This document shows positions 54,682-64,000 of a stretch of 64,000 bases of DNA, in pieces. The DNA is from Methylobacterium bullatum. Lineage in GTDB: Bacteria; Pseudomonadota; Alphaproteobacteria; Rhizobiales; Beijerinckiaceae. The position numbers and the translations under genes are program-made. The stretch lies in contig LR743504.1 of assembly GCA_902712845.1 (NCBI GenBank), positions 2,330,001-2,394,000 of the forward strand. Direction: 5' to 3'. The notes below the pieces were generated by a model, which ran no database searches, was not told where the DNA came from, and was given only the letters and a program-made list of their open reading frames with translations. Position 1 is the stretch's first letter. Every line of letters begins with the position of its first letter.

Positions 54682-56298
54682 GTGACACATATCGGCGATT
54701 TCAACGCCAGCCATGGGTCCGAGAAAATCGGCCTGCGCAATCTCAAGGCGGTTCATTGGAACCTCGAAGCCCCACGCCTTTACGAGGAATCCCTGAGCCG
54801 GGGTGAATCGCAGCTCGCCCATGGTGGCGCCCTGGTGGCGACGACGGGGAGCCATACCGGACGTTCGCCCAAGGACAAGTTCATCGTCCGCGATGCCAGC
54901 ACCGAGGACGAGATCTGGTGGGAGAACAACGGCGCGATCACGCCCGAGCAGTTCGAGACCCTGTACCAGGATTTCCTGAGCCATGCCGAGGGTCGGGAAC
55001 TCTTCGCCCAGGATCTCTACGGCGGCGCCGATCCGACCCACCGCGTCCAGGCCCGGGTTTTCACCGAGCTCGCCTGGCACTCGCTCTTCATCCGCAACCT
55101 GCTGATTCGGCCCGAGCGGTCGTCGCTCGCCGACTACATTCCCGAACTGACGATCATCGACCTGCCGAGCTTTCAGGCCGAGCCGCATCGCCATGGTTGC
55201 CGCTCGAAGACCGTGATCGCCATCGACTTCACCCGGAAGATCGTCCTCATCGGCGGCAGTGCCTATGCCGGCGAGATGAAGAAGTCCGTCTTCACCTATC
55301 TGAACTACGTCCTTCCCGGCGCGGGCGTGATGCCGATGCACTGCTCGGCCAACGCGGCGCTCGACGCCGAAGGCGACTCGGCACTGTTCTTTGGCCTGTC
55401 CGGAACCGGAAAGACCACGCTTTCCAACGATTCCTCCCGGCAGTTGCTCGGCGATGACGAGCATGGCTGGAGCAAGGACGGCATCTTCAACTTCGAGGGC
55501 GGCTGCTACGCAAAAACCATCCGTCTCTCGCGCAATGCCGAGCCGGAGATCTACGCCACCACCGAACGCTTCGGCACGGTGATGGAGAACGTGGTGATCG
55601 ACCCGCTGACGCGTCGCCCCGATTTCGACGATGCGTCGCTCACCGAGAACACGCGCTGTGCCTACCCGCTCGACTTCATCGCCAATGCCAGCGCGACGGG
55701 ACGGGCCGCGCACCCGAAGAACATCGTCATGCTCACCTGCGATGCCTTCGGGGTGATGCCACCCATCGCCAAGCTGACGGGCGCTGAGGCGATGTACCAT
55801 TTCCTCTCCGGTTACACCGCCAAGGTCGCCGGCACGGAGCGCGGCCTGACCGCGCCGGAAGCGACGTTCTCGACCTGCTTCGGTGCACCGTTCATGCCGC
55901 GTCATCCGAGCGTCTACGGCAACCTGCTGCGCGACCTCATCGCCCATCACGACGTCGATTGCTGGCTGGTGAACACCGGCTGGACCGGTGGCGGCGTAGG
56001 CACGGGACGTCGGATGCCGATCCGGGTGACACGGCGACTGCTTGCGGCCGCGTTGGATGGATCGTTGTCGAAGGCGGAGTTCCGCCGCGATCCGTATTTC
56101 GGATTCGCCGTCCCGGCTTTCGTTCCGGGAGTTGAGCCGCACATCCTTCAGCCGGTGAAGACCTGGGTCAATAAGGTCGCTTTCGCCGACACGGCGACAC
56201 GGCTGGTGACGATGTTCAAGGACAACTTCAAGCGCTTCGAAGATCACGTGGACGCAGACGTGCGTGCTGCCGAGCCCGTGCAGGTCATCGCCGCCTGA
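54682..56298 (+). CDS. pckA: Phosphoenolpyruvate carboxykinase (ATP)
   Basis: 538 aa from the GTG at 54682 ([12 protein letters not shown]), which has GAGGAG 8 nt upstream; the in-frame GTG at 54673 overlaps that site. Interconverts oxaloacetate and PEP in gluconeogenesis and C1/C2 metabolism. Motifs: [38 protein letters not shown], the P-loop [13 protein letters not shown] and the metal site [17 protein letters not shown] strong stem-loop follows. Confidence 0.96.
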   Translation: MTHIGDFNASHGSEKIGLRNLKAVHWNLEAPRLYEESLSRGESQLAHGGALVATTGSHTGRSPKDKFIVRDASTEDEIWWENNGAITPEQFETLYQDFLSHAEGRELFAQDLYGGADPTHRVQARVFTELAWHSLFIRNLLIRPERSSLADYIPELTIIDLPSFQAEPHRHGCRSKTVIAIDFTRKIVLIGGSAYAGEMKKSVFTYLNYVLPGAGVMPMHCSANAALDAEGDSALFFGLSGTGKTTLSNDSSRQLLGDDEHGWSKDGIFNFEGGCYAKTIRLSRNAEPEIYATTERFGTVMENVVIDPLTRRPDFDDASLTENTRCAYPLDFIANASATGRAAHPKNIVMLTCDAFGVMPPIAKLTGAEAMYHFLSGYTAKVAGTERGLTAPEATFSTCFGAPFMPRHPSVYGNLLRDLIAHHDVDCWLVNTGWTGGGVGTGRRMPIRVTRRLLAAALDGSLSKAEFRRDPYFGFAVPAFVPGVEPHILQPVKTWVNKVAFADTATRLVTMFKDNFKRFEDHVDADVRAAEPVQVIAA

Positions 56299-56311
56299 CG
56301 GCAGATCATCG

Positions 56312-56339
56312 CCCGATCCCGGCTCGTGTCGGGATCGGG
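56312..56339. terminator. Bidirectional stem-loop between pckA and ybaB
   Basis: Perfect 10-bp arms CCCGATCCCG and CGGGATCGGG around an 8-nt loop, followed by ACCTTTCG, between convergent genes. Confidence 0.8.
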
Positions 56340-56362
56340 ACCTTTCGCAGCCGAAGGAAGCT

Positions 56363-56683
56363 TCAGAAAAGCTTCATGCCGGGCGGGATCGGTAGGCCCT
56401 TGGTCAACTCGGCCATGCGCTCGGCCGCAACGCCTTCGGCCTTGCCGCGCGCATCGTTCACTGCAGCCACGATCAAATCTTCGAGGATTTCGCGCTCGTC
56501 GGGAATCAACAGGCTCGGGTCGAGAGTCACGCCCTTGACTAGCCCTTTCGCCGTCATCGTCACCGCCACGGCCCCGCCGCCGGAAGCGCCCGTCACCTCG
56601 ACGAGGTCGAGCTCACTCTGGAGGCTCGCCATCTTCTCCTGCATGGCCTGAGCCTGCTTCATGATTCCCATCAGGTCGCGCAT
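56363..56683 (-). CDS. YbaB/EbfC family nucleoid-associated protein
   Basis: 106 aa. MRDLMGIMKQAQAMQEKMAS coiled-coil start, then GASGGGAVAVTMTAKGLVKG and VNDARGKAEGVAAERMAELT. Binds DNA as a dimer. 60 bp downstream of dnaX on the same strand, the conserved arrangement. Confidence 0.95.
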   Translation of the reverse strand: MRDLMGIMKQAQAMQEKMASLQSELDLVEVTGASGGGAVAVTMTAKGLVKGVTLDPSLLIPDEREILEDLIVAAVNDARGKAEGVAAERMAELTKGLPIPPGMKLF

Positions 56684-56743
56684 GGCGTGAGATTTCCGAA
56701 AGAGTTGCGGGGAACGTGATCTGGGGGTGCGCCTGCAGGAACG

Positions 56744-58603
56744 CTACGCTTCGTCGTCCGGTTCGTCGCCGACAGAGATTTCCGGACCGGCGAGGTCGAC
56801 GCTTCCGGCGATCTCGACCGGAGGGGCCTTGTCCCGAACATCGACGATCTGAGCGCCCGGAAAGCGTGCCAGGACCTCACGCACCAGGGGGTGGGCGGCG
56901 GCGTTCTCATGGCGTGATTCGAGAGCGGCGCGGGCCTTGTAGGCGAGGGTCGGCTCGCCCGCCTCCTTCGAGAGGGCGACGATCCAGCGCTGCCCCGTCC
57001 AAACGTCCAGGGACCGGGCGAGATCGTTGGCGAGACTCTGGCGACCGCCGTCGGCGAGACGGAATTCGATCCGACCCTCCTCGAAACGGACGAGATGGAC
57101 CTCCCGCTCGAGGGCCATTTTGAGGCCGATATCGCGCCGCTCGTCGGCCATCGCCACGACGTCCTCGAACCGCGCAAGACGTGGACCGGCCGAGACGGCG
57201 GGAACCTGCGGAATGGGCGACGGTACGAGGGCCGCCCGCACGCCGCCGCTGGCGGCCAGGGTCAGGGCCGGTCGCGGCGGCGGCTCCACCGATGCCGGGG
57301 GCGAGGGCTGGTGCGGAGGCAGGGCGCTGTTGGTCGGGGAGGCGGAGGGTGCCGCTTGCGTTTGAGGCGATGCCAGAGCCTCGGTCCTCAGTTGCCGCAG
57401 CGCCTCGTCCGGCGTGGGAAGATCGGCGGCATAGGCGAGGCGCACGAGCGCCATCTCTGCGGCAGCCAGCGGTCTTGCGGCGACCTGGACCTCGGGGATG
57501 GCCTTCAGAAGTATCTGCCACGCCCGTGACAGGGCGCGCACCGAGAGTTTGGCCGCGAATGCGCCGCCCCGGCCGCGCTCGTCGGCACTGAGCGTCGGGT
57601 CCGCGGCGGCGGCCTCGGGCACCAGCTTCAGGCGGGTGACGAGATGGGTGAAGCTCGCGAGATCCGACAGGATCACCGCAGGGTCGGCACCTGCCTCGTA
57701 CTGGCCACGCACTTCCGCGAAGCTCGCCGGAACGTCGCCGCGCATCACCGCCTCGAAGAGGTCGACGATCCGCCCCCTGTCGGCGAGGCCGAGCATGTCG
57801 CGCACGCTCGCCCCGGTCACGAGACCAGCTCCATGGGCGATGGCCTGATCGAGGAGCGAGAGCGCATCGCGCACGGAGCCTTCGGCGGCGCGGGTGATCG
57901 CCGCCAGGGCTTCCGGCTCTGCCTCGACATTCTCGGCCGAACAGATCCGCGCGAGATGCGCGACCATGGTGTCGGCCTCGACTCGGCGCAGATCGAAGCG
58001 CTGGCAGCGTGACAGGATCGTCACCGGCACTTTGCGGATCTCGGTGGTGGCGAAGACGAACTTTGCGTGAGGCGGCGGCTCTTCCAGAGTCTTCAGGAAG
58101 GCGTTGAACGCCTTCTCGGAGAGCATGTGGACCTCGTCGACGATGTAGACCTTGTAGCGGGCCGAGACCGGCGAGTAGCGGATGCCGTCGATGATGCCGC
58201 GCACGTCGTCGATGCCGGTATGCGAGGCGGCATCCATCTCCAGCACGTCCATGTGCCGGGATTCCATGATCGCCTGGCAATGGCGGCCGAGCTCCGGCAT
58301 GGCGATGGTAGGGCCGGTATCGGGATGGCCGTCGCGGACGTAGTTGAGGCCTCGTGCGAGGATGCGGGCCGTCGTCGTCTTCCCGACGCCGCGCACACCG
58401 GTGAGCATCCACGCCTGCGGAATGCGGTTGGCCGCGAACGCATTGGCGAGCGTGCGCACCATGGCACCCTGGCCGATCAGGTCGTCGAAATTCTGCGGTC
58501 GGTACTTGCGGGCGAGCACCCGATAGGGCGTCACCGCCGGCACGGGCTCGGGCAAGCCCGGCAGACCAGGAAGATCGCTCGGTGTGCCGGAAGTCGCGTC
58601 CAT
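56744..58603 (-). CDS. dnaX: DNA polymerase III subunit gamma/tau
   Basis: 619 aa from the ATG at 58603 (MDATSGTPSDLPGL). Clamp-loader AAA+ ATPase: YRVLARKYRPQNFDDLIGQ, Walker A GVRGVGKTTTARILARGL, VYIVDEVHMLSEKAFNAFLK and the SRC sensor in VTILSRCQRFDLRRVEAD. A Pro/Ala-rich linker (about residues 420-470) precedes the tau C-terminal domain. In alphaproteobacteria the zinc-finger cysteines are often reduced, as here. Confidence 0.95.
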   Translation of the reverse strand: MDATSGTPSDLPGLPGLPEPVPAVTPYRVLARKYRPQNFDDLIGQGAMVRTLANAFAANRIPQAWMLTGVRGVGKTTTARILARGLNYVRDGHPDTGPTIAMPELGRHCQAIMESRHMDVLEMDAASHTGIDDVRGIIDGIRYSPVSARYKVYIVDEVHMLSEKAFNAFLKTLEEPPPHAKFVFATTEIRKVPVTILSRCQRFDLRRVEADTMVAHLARICSAENVEAEPEALAAITRAAEGSVRDALSLLDQAIAHGAGLVTGASVRDMLGLADRGRIVDLFEAVMRGDVPASFAEVRGQYEAGADPAVILSDLASFTHLVTRLKLVPEAAAADPTLSADERGRGGAFAAKLSVRALSRAWQILLKAIPEVQVAARPLAAAEMALVRLAYAADLPTPDEALRQLRTEALASPQTQAAPSASPTNSALPPHQPSPPASVEPPPRPALTLAASGGVRAALVPSPIPQVPAVSAGPRLARFEDVVAMADERRDIGLKMALEREVHLVRFEEGRIEFRLADGGRQSLANDLARSLDVWTGQRWIVALSKEAGEPTLAYKARAALESRHENAAAHPLVREVLARFPGAQIVDVRDKAPPVEIAGSVDLAGPEISVGDEPDDEA

Positions 58604-58691
58604 GCCGCCTTGCGTGGTTCGAACGGCCCCGGGTCGGGGGAATGCCGCCACACGGGGCCTCGGACAGGTCGATCGGTGAGGATCGACGAAA

Positions 58692-58792
58692 GGTGGGAGG
58701 CTGGACGAAGACCCGCTCGGTCTCGTTAGGGCTGCTTCCTTCCGGACCTGACCCGGTTGGCGAGTGAAACGTCCCTCGCCAACCTCCCGAGC
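58692..58792 (-). ncRNA. ffs: Signal recognition particle RNA (small bacterial type)
   Basis: On the minus strand the universal SRP core GGTCAGGTCCGGAAGGAAGC is present, with flanking strands GGTTGGCGAG and CTCGCCAACC forming a helix and outer arms GGGAGG (5') and CCTCCC (3') closing the RNA. It lies just upstream of dnaX, its common place in alphaproteobacteria. The exact ends are estimated from the closing helix. Confidence 0.9.
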
Positions 58793-58844
58793 GCTATATG
58801 GCCGGCGCCTTGGCGTAACGCAAGCGCCTCACGAGGCCGGACGT

Positions 58845-59114
58845 CTATTCCGCTTCACGGGTCGTGATGGCGAAGGTCTTGGGGTCCAGCTCGAGGTCGA
58901 ACTGCTTGCCGTTGGCATCGATGGCGTCGTCCACGTCGATCTCGTGATCCTCGACCTCGATCTTCTTCCACTTCACGAAGCCTTCCTTCTTCAGGGTCGC
59001 CTCGATCTTGGTGAGCTCGTCGGGCGTAGGCGCCCGGTCGGCGAAGGCGGTTACGGGCAGGGAGAAACCGAGGGCAATGGCTACGATTCCGGCGGTCTTG
59101 ATCGACATGGACAT
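58845..59114 (-). CDS. PepSY domain-containing small exported protein
   Basis: 89 aa. A signal peptide (TAGIVAIALGFSLPVTAFAD) followed by a single PepSY-like unit: PTPDELTKIEATLKKEGFVK, WKKIEVEDHEIDVDDAIDA and KQFDLELDPKTFAI. Periplasmic; this type is thought to inhibit peptidases or bind metal, unproven here. The start at 59114 or the Met two codons later are both possible. Confidence 0.85.
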   Translation of the reverse strand: MSMSIKTAGIVAIALGFSLPVTAFADRAPTPDELTKIEATLKKEGFVKWKKIEVEDHEIDVDDAIDANGKQFDLELDPKTFAITTREAE

Positions 59115-59253
59115 CTCCGTGGATGGAAATCAGACGGTTGCGAACGGTACAGCCCTGCGGGAGTTCCATGACAATTCTGCACAGACGCACGCGCTGGTTG
59201 TCACGGGCGTCGGCTCGCCGTAACCTTGGCCTTAAGCTCAGAGGCTCGAAACC

Positions 59254-60789
59254 ATGGTCACCCGCGTCGCCACCGTTGCCTTCGAGGGAATCGAGGCGCG
59301 TGCCGTCGACGTGCAGGTGCAGATCGCCCCCGGCGCCGTGGTCTTCATGGTGGTCGGTCTGGCCGACAAGGCAGTGGCAGAATCACGGGAGCGCGTCCGC
59401 TCAGCCCTGATTGCATCGGGACTGGCGCTTCCGGCGAAGCGCATCACCGTCAACCTCGCTCCGGCGGACTTGCCGAAGGAGGGATCGCATTACGATCTGC
59501 CCATCGCGCTCGCGGTGATGGCCGCCATCGGCGCGATTCCGCCCGATGCGCTCGCCGGTTATTGCGTCCTCGGCGAACTCGCCCTCGACGGCACGATCAC
59601 AGCGGTGAACGGCGTATTGCCTGCCGCCATGGCGGCGAATTCGCGGGGGCTCGGTCTGATCTGCCCGGCCGCGACGGGGCCTGAAGCGGCCTGGGCCGGT
59701 GGCGACATGGACGTTCTGGCCCCGCGCTCGCTGATCCAGCTCGCGAACCATTTCAAGGGCAGTCAGGTCATGGCACGCCCCGAGCCGGCCGTGGCCACGA
59801 CCACGGGACGGTTGCCGGACCTTCGCGACATCAAGGGCCAGGAGGGAGCCAAGCGCGCCCTGGAGATCGCCGCCGCCGGAGGCCACAACCTGCTGATGAA
59901 TGGTCCGCCCGGCGCGGGCAAATCGATGCTTGCGGCCCGGCTTCCCTCCATCCTGCCGCCGCTCGGGCCCCGCGAACTCCTCGAAGTCTCCATGATCCAG
60001 TCGGTGGCCGGTGAGTTGAAAGGCGGAGCTCTGTCGAACCGTCGGCCGTTCCGGCAACCTCACCATTCAGCATCAATGGCTGCGCTCGTAGGCGGCGGCA
60101 TCAATGCCCGCCCCGGCGAGGCCTCGCTGGCGCATGGCGGCGTGCTCTTCCTTGACGAGCTTCCCGAGTTCACGCCGCAGGTGCTCGATTCCCTGCGCCA
60201 GCCGATGGAAACCGGCGAGGTTATGATAGCCCGCGCCAACAATCGGGTGACGTATCCCGCCCGGTTCCAGCTGATTGCCGCAATGAATCCCTGTCGGTGC
60301 GGCCAGGCTCTTGAGCCGGGCTATGCCTGCCGGCGTGGCCCCAACGACCGCTGCGTCGCCCAATATGGCGCTCGTATCTCAGGGCCGCTCCTCGATCGCA
60401 TCGACTTGCGGATCGAAGTTGGTGCCGTCACTGCGGCCGATCTGATCTTGCCTCCTCCGGCCGAAGGCTCGGCGGAGACAGCGGCCCGAGTGGCCTCCGC
60501 AAGGGCGCGGCAAACCGCACGTTTCGCGGCGCACGGCCTGACAGGGGTCATCACGAACGCGACCTGTCCGGTGCCGTTGATCGAGGAGATGGCGGCACCT
60601 GATGCGGATGGTACGGCACTCATCCGCAACGCGGCGGAGACGATGCGCCTCTCGGCACGAGGCTTCCACCGCGTGCTGCGCGTGGCCCGAACCCTGGCGG
60701 ATCTCGACGGCGACGAGCGGGTGCGCCGCCTCCATCTCGCCGAGGCCCTGTCCTATCGCGGCCGGGTCGAGCGACCCGTAGCCGCCTGA
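59254..60789 (+). CDS. YifB/ComM family Mg-chelatase-like AAA+ ATPase
   Basis: 511 aa. An N-terminal Lon-like ChlI domain (VVGLADKAVAESRERVRSAL, VNLAPADLPKEGSHYDLPIA) precedes an AAA+ core with Walker A MNGPPGAGKSMLAARLPSIL and Walker B GGVLFLDELPEF, then NPCRCGQALEPGYACRRGPN (Cys cluster) and a C-terminal lid (RGFHRVLRVARTLADLDGDE). ComM relatives are branch-migration helicases helping natural transformation and recombination. Confidence 0.94.
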   Translation: MVTRVATVAFEGIEARAVDVQVQIAPGAVVFMVVGLADKAVAESRERVRSALIASGLALPAKRITVNLAPADLPKEGSHYDLPIALAVMAAIGAIPPDALAGYCVLGELALDGTITAVNGVLPAAMAANSRGLGLICPAATGPEAAWAGGDMDVLAPRSLIQLANHFKGSQVMARPEPAVATTTGRLPDLRDIKGQEGAKRALEIAAAGGHNLLMNGPPGAGKSMLAARLPSILPPLGPRELLEVSMIQSVAGELKGGALSNRRPFRQPHHSASMAALVGGGINARPGEASLAHGGVLFLDELPEFTPQVLDSLRQPMETGEVMIARANNRVTYPARFQLIAAMNPCRCGQALEPGYACRRGPNDRCVAQYGARISGPLLDRIDLRIEVGAVTAADLILPPPAEGSAETAARVASARARQTARFAAHGLTGVITNATCPVPLIEEMAAPDADGTALIRNAAETMRLSARGFHRVLRVARTLADLDGDERVRRLHLAEALSYRGRVERPVAA

Positions 60790-60804
60790 TCCCGACCGTC
60801 GCGC

Positions 60805-62247
60805 CTATCGGCCGTAGATGTCCTCGACGCGGATGATGTCGTCCTCACCGGTATAGGATCCGACCTGGACCTCGATGAGTTCGAGGGGGATCTTGCCCGG
60901 ATTGGTGAGACGATGCATCGAACCGATGGGCAGGTAGACCGCCTCGTTCTCGTGGACCAGCACGACGCGATCATCCACGGTGACCTCGGCGGTTCCGCGC
61001 ACGACGACCCAATGCTCCGCCCTGTGGAAATGCTTCTGCAGCGAGAGCCGGCCGCCCGGCGTCACCATGATGCGTTTCACCTGGAAACGTTCGCCGATAT
61101 CGATGCGCTGGTACCAGCCCCAGGGGCGGAACATCCGGCGATGCGCATCGGCCTCGGGATGGGCCTTCTCACGCAGCTGCGTGACCAGCTCCTTGACGAG
61201 GCCGGCCTTGGCCTTCGAGGTGACGAGGACGGCGTCCGGGGTCGAGACCACGACGATGTCGTCAAGACCCACCACGGCAGTGAGATGTTCGCCTTCGCTA
61301 TGCACGAGGCTGCCGCGGGTCTCGACGAGTTCCACGCGACCGCGCACGGCGTTACCCAACGCATCACGGGGCAGCACGTCCCAGACCGCGTCCCAGGTAC
61401 CGACATCGGACCAGGGGAAGGACACCGGGAGGACTCCGGCGCGGTCGGTCCGCTCCATCACGGCATAATCGATGGAGGTCTTCGGCGCGCTGGCGAAGGC
61501 GGCGGAATCCAGGCGCAGGAAGTCGAGATCGCTCGTCGCCCCGTCCAGGGCGGCGCGGGTCGCGGCCAGGATCTCCGGGACATAGGTCTCGAGTTCGGCC
61601 AGCATGACGTCGGCACGGAACAGAAAGTAGCCGCTGTTCCACAGCGCGCCGTCGGCGATCAGGCTTTCCGCACCGTGGCGGTTGGGCTTCTCCACGAAGC
61701 GCCCGACCTCATATGCGCCTTCGACCCCGTCGATCGATGCACCCTTGCGGATATAGCCATAGGCCGTGGACGGTGCGGTGGGCTCGATCCCGAGCGTCAT
61801 GATCCGTCCGGCCCGGGCACCAACGGCGGCGGCGCGCGCAGCACCCACGAAGGCAGCCGTGTCGCCGATGACGTGATCGGCTGCCAGGATGAGCACCACC
61901 GCTTCCGGGTCGCGCCGGGCTGCATGGAGAGCGGCAACCGCGACGGCCGCAGCTGAGTCGCGACGCTCGGGCTCAAGTACGATGTCGGCTTGGACTTCGG
62001 CCTGAAGCAGCTGCTCGGCCACGATGAAGCGGGCATCGCTGCTGGTGATGATCGTCGGTCGCGAGAAGGCGGTTCCATCCGCGACCCGACGGGCGGTGTC
62101 CTGGAAGGTCGAACTATCGGCATTCACGAGTGGCGTGAACTGCTTCGGCATGCTCTCGCGGGAGGCAGGCCACAATCGCGTACCGGAGCCACCGCAAAGG
62201 ATGACCGGATGGATGAGGTCGGAAAATCCTGGGGCCATCGGCGTCAA
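60805..62247 (-). CDS. Mannose-1-phosphate guanylyltransferase / mannose-6-phosphate isomerase
   Basis: 480 aa bifunctional type II enzyme. N-terminal nucleotidyltransferase: ILCGGSGTRLWPASRESMPK, VLILAADHVIGD and FVEKPN. C-terminal cupin isomerase domain: FRPWGWYQRIDIGERFQVKR and LSLQKHFHRAEHWVVVRGTA. Makes GDP-mannose for exopolysaccharide or LPS. Convergent with yifB (15 bp apart). The 166 bp between this gene and the mutase gene show nothing recognisable apart from room for a promoter. Confidence 0.94.
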   Translation of the reverse strand: MTPMAPGFSDLIHPVILCGGSGTRLWPASRESMPKQFTPLVNADSSTFQDTARRVADGTAFSRPTIITSSDARFIVAEQLLQAEVQADIVLEPERRDSAAAVAVAALHAARRDPEAVVLILAADHVIGDTAAFVGAARAAAVGARAGRIMTLGIEPTAPSTAYGYIRKGASIDGVEGAYEVGRFVEKPNRHGAESLIADGALWNSGYFLFRADVMLAELETYVPEILAATRAALDGATSDLDFLRLDSAAFASAPKTSIDYAVMERTDRAGVLPVSFPWSDVGTWDAVWDVLPRDALGNAVRGRVELVETRGSLVHSEGEHLTAVVGLDDIVVVSTPDAVLVTSKAKAGLVKELVTQLREKAHPEADAHRRMFRPWGWYQRIDIGERFQVKRIMVTPGGRLSLQKHFHRAEHWVVVRGTAEVTVDDRVVLVHENEAVYLPIGSMHRLTNPGKIPLELIEVQVGSYTGEDDIIRVEDIYGR

Positions 62248-62413
62248 CTCACAATTTCAGATTCAGTACGGTGCCGGGAATACAATTTTGCTGCGCCGCA
62301 ACCAACCCAGTCCGGGGCAGAATACGCGACGAACGCGATTAAGGCAGGAGGTGAGCGTCCGGCAATGGCCTCGGAGTTGTCTTCATAAATGCCGATGCAG
62401 CAATGCAGTCATC

Positions 62414-64000
62414 CTATTCAGCGGCTTGCCGTGCATTGTAGCCGAGCCTCCCGTTCAACTCCTCGATCAGCTTCACGGCCGCTTCAGCAATGACCGTGCC
62501 GGGCGGAAAAATCGCTGATGCGCCAGCGGCATGGAGAGCGGGATAATCGCCCGGGGGGATCACGCCGCCGATCACGATCATCACGTCACCGCGTCCCTGT
62601 TCAGTCAGCGCTGCCTTCAATTCGGGCACCAGCGTCAGGTGGCCGGCGGCAAGAGACGAAACGCCGACGATGTGGACGTCGTTCTCCACAGCTTGGCGCG
62701 CGGCTTCGGCGGGAGTGGCGAAGAGAGGTCCGATATCCACGTCGAAGCCGAGATCGGCGAAGGCCGACGCAATGACCTTCTGGCCACGGTCGTGGCCGTC
62801 CTGGCCCATCTTGGCGACGAGGATGCGCGGGCGCCGCCCGTCATTCTCCTCGAAGGTCTCCACGAGCTGACGAACGGTCTCGACCACCGGCGACATGCCA
62901 CCCACCTCTCGCTTGTAGACGCCCGAGATCGAGCGGATCTCGGCGCGATGCCGGCCCCAGGCCTTCTCCAGAGCGTCGGAAATCTCTCCGACCGTGGCCT
63001 TCGCGCGGGCAGCCTCGACACCGAGCGCCAGGAGATTGCCCTCTCCCTGGGCGGCTGCGGTCAGTGCCGCGAGGGCCGCATCGACGTCGGCCTGGTTGCG
63101 CTCGGCGCGCAGCCTCTTGAGCTTGTCGATCTGGAGCATGCGGACATTGCCGTTGTCGACGCGCATCAGCTCGATGGCGCGGTCGTCCTCAGGCTTGAAT
63201 TTGTTGACGCCGACGATGGTCTGACGGCCGGAATCGATCCGTGCCTGGGCGCGGGCCGCCGCTTCCTCGATGCGCAGTTTGGGGATACCGGCCTCGATGG
63301 CCTTGGCCATCCCGCCAAGCTCCTCCACCTCGCGCAGGTGTTCCCACGCCCGGGCAACGATGTCCTGGGTGAGCTTCTCTACATAGTAGGAGCCGCCCCA
63401 TGGATCGACGATGCGCGTGGTGCCGCTCTCCTGCTGCAGAAACAGCTGGGTGTTGCGGGCGATGCGGGCCGAGAAGTCGGTGGGCAGGGCGAGTGCTTCG
63501 TCCAGCGCGTTGGTGTGGAGCGATTGCGTCCCGCCCTGCGTCGCGGCCATCGCCTCGATACAGGTGCGAGTGACGTTGTTGAACACGTCCTGCGCGGTCA
63601 GCGACCAGCCCGATGTCTGGCTGTGGGTGCGCAGGGGCAGCGACTTATCGGTCTTCGGCTCGAATTCCTTGACAAGCTTGGCCCAGATCAGGCGCGCCGC
63701 CCGCATCTTGGCGATTTCCATGAAGAAGTTGGTGGAAATGGCCCAGAAGAACGACAGGCGCGGGGCAAACTTGTCGATGGTGAGCCCGGCCGCGAGGCCC
63801 GCCTTGATATACTCGACGCCATCGGCGAGCGTGTAGGCGAGTTCGAGGTCGTTCGTCGCTCCGGCCTCCTGCATGTGATAGCCGGAGATCGAGATCGAGT
63901 TGAATTTCGGCATGTGGGCCGAGGTGTAGGCGAAGATATCGCCGATGATCCGCATCGAGCCCGCCGGCGGGTAGATGTAGGTGTTGCGGACCATGAACTC
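62414..64000 (-). CDS. Methylmalonyl-CoA mutase, large subunit (5' end beyond the window)
   Basis: At least 528 codons, open to the right edge (the frame reads through 64000). Substrate-binding barrel: [59 protein letters not shown] and [20 protein letters not shown]. The C-terminal B12-binding domain carries [20 protein letters not shown] (His ligand) and [20 protein letters not shown]. Isomerises (R)-methylmalonyl-CoA to succinyl-CoA, a step of the ethylmalonyl-CoA pathway of methylotrophs. Ethylmalonyl-CoA mutase is a paralogue; the sequence looks more like methylmalonyl-CoA mutase, but I cannot test this. Confidence 0.92.
   Translation of the reverse strand, partial: EFMVRNTYIYPPAGSMRIIGDIFAYTSAHMPKFNSISISGYHMQEAGATNDLELAYTLADGVEYIKAGLAAGLTIDKFAPRLSFFWAISTNFFMEIAKMRAARLIWAKLVKEFEPKTDKSLPLRTHSQTSGWSLTAQDVFNNVTRTCIEAMAATQGGTQSLHTNALDEALALPTDFSARIARNTQLFLQQESGTTRIVDPWGGSYYVEKLTQDIVARAWEHLREVEELGGMAKAIEAGIPKLRIEEAAARAQARIDSGRQTIVGVNKFKPEDDRAIELMRVDNGNVRMLQIDKLKRLRAERNQADVDAALAALTAAAQGEGNLLALGVEAARAKATVGEISDALEKAWGRHRAEIRSISGVYKREVGGMSPVVETVRQLVETFEENDGRRPRILVAKMGQDGHDRGQKVIASAFADLGFDVDIGPLFATPAEAARQAVENDVHIVGVSSLAAGHLTLVPELKAALTEQGRGDVMIVIGGVIPPGDYPALHAAGASAIFPPGTVIAEAAVKLIEELNGRLGYNARQAAE

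Noticed and set aside
54345..54746. 133-aa minus-strand frame upstream of recR overlapping the pckA start
   Set aside because: It overlaps the pckA coding region, lacks a family match and reads like an antisense shadow.

Overview
The window is GC-rich chromosomal DNA from an alphaproteobacterium of the Hyphomicrobiales. Methylobacteriaceae (Methylobacterium/Methylorubrum) fits best. The inference rests on a tungstate uptake locus plus a periplasmic FDH-3-type formate dehydrogenase cluster, a Porin_2-type outer membrane porin, adjacent edd-eda, methylmalonyl-CoA mutase, and the family-typical small palindromic repeats. The genus is inferred, not proven.

Layout. 1-3.4 kb (minus): the ATP-grasp / alpha-E / transglutaminase operon, whose next gene, running off the left edge, begins with the eight codons expected of the Anbu proteasome-like peptidase. 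3.5-6.8 kb: radC, map, a CHCC zinc protein and a flavin monooxygenase. 6.87-8.52 kb: tRNA-Leu(UAA) followed by a small AT-rich island, bounded by a 13-bp duplication of the tRNA 3' end. It carries one orphan gene whose N-terminus matches the proteasome/HslV Ntn-hydrolase pattern (Met-Thr start, Asp at mature position 17). 8.6-15.4 kb: Entner-Doudoroff genes edd-eda, then dctA, an orphan solute-binding protein and aspartase. 15.9-21.0 kb: a major porin and a glutamate/aspartate ABC transporter.

21.1-24.5 kb: a ModE-like/PBP regulator divergent from a tungstate ABC transporter (tupB-tupC-tupA). 24.6-27.0 kb: a degenerate accessory patch with a frameshifted secreted-protein gene, palindromic repeats and a frameshifted IS110-family transposase. 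27.0-32.7 kb: a TerC-type membrane protein and a molybdenum/tungsten cofactor operon (MoeA-like, MoeA-PBP fusion, MobB, MoeA). 33.1-47.7 kb: a WD40/cytochrome c protein, then the formate dehydrogenase locus: multi-cluster Fe-S protein, lipoate-ligase-fold protein, OprP-like porin, four small families of unknown function joined by stop/start overlaps, TorD-like chaperone, TAT peptide, FDH alpha, beta and gamma subunits, and a 67-aa membrane protein. moeB follows, convergent. Uptake of tungstate, insertion of cofactor, maturation and the enzyme itself therefore lie within about 26 kb.

48.6-64 kb is mostly housekeeping: dapE, an uncharacterised membrane protein, truA, fmt, def, recR, pckA (which splits the usual dnaX-ybaB-recR array), ybaB, dnaX, the SRP RNA, a PepSY protein, yifB, a GDP-mannose synthesis gene and the 3' part of methylmalonyl-CoA mutase.

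The most novel-looking item is the tRNA-Leu mini-island and its proteasome-fold-like orphan, with a promoter covered by a palindrome. The second is the set of uncharacterised FDH accessory genes, including an oxyanion-porin-like gene translationally coupled to them.
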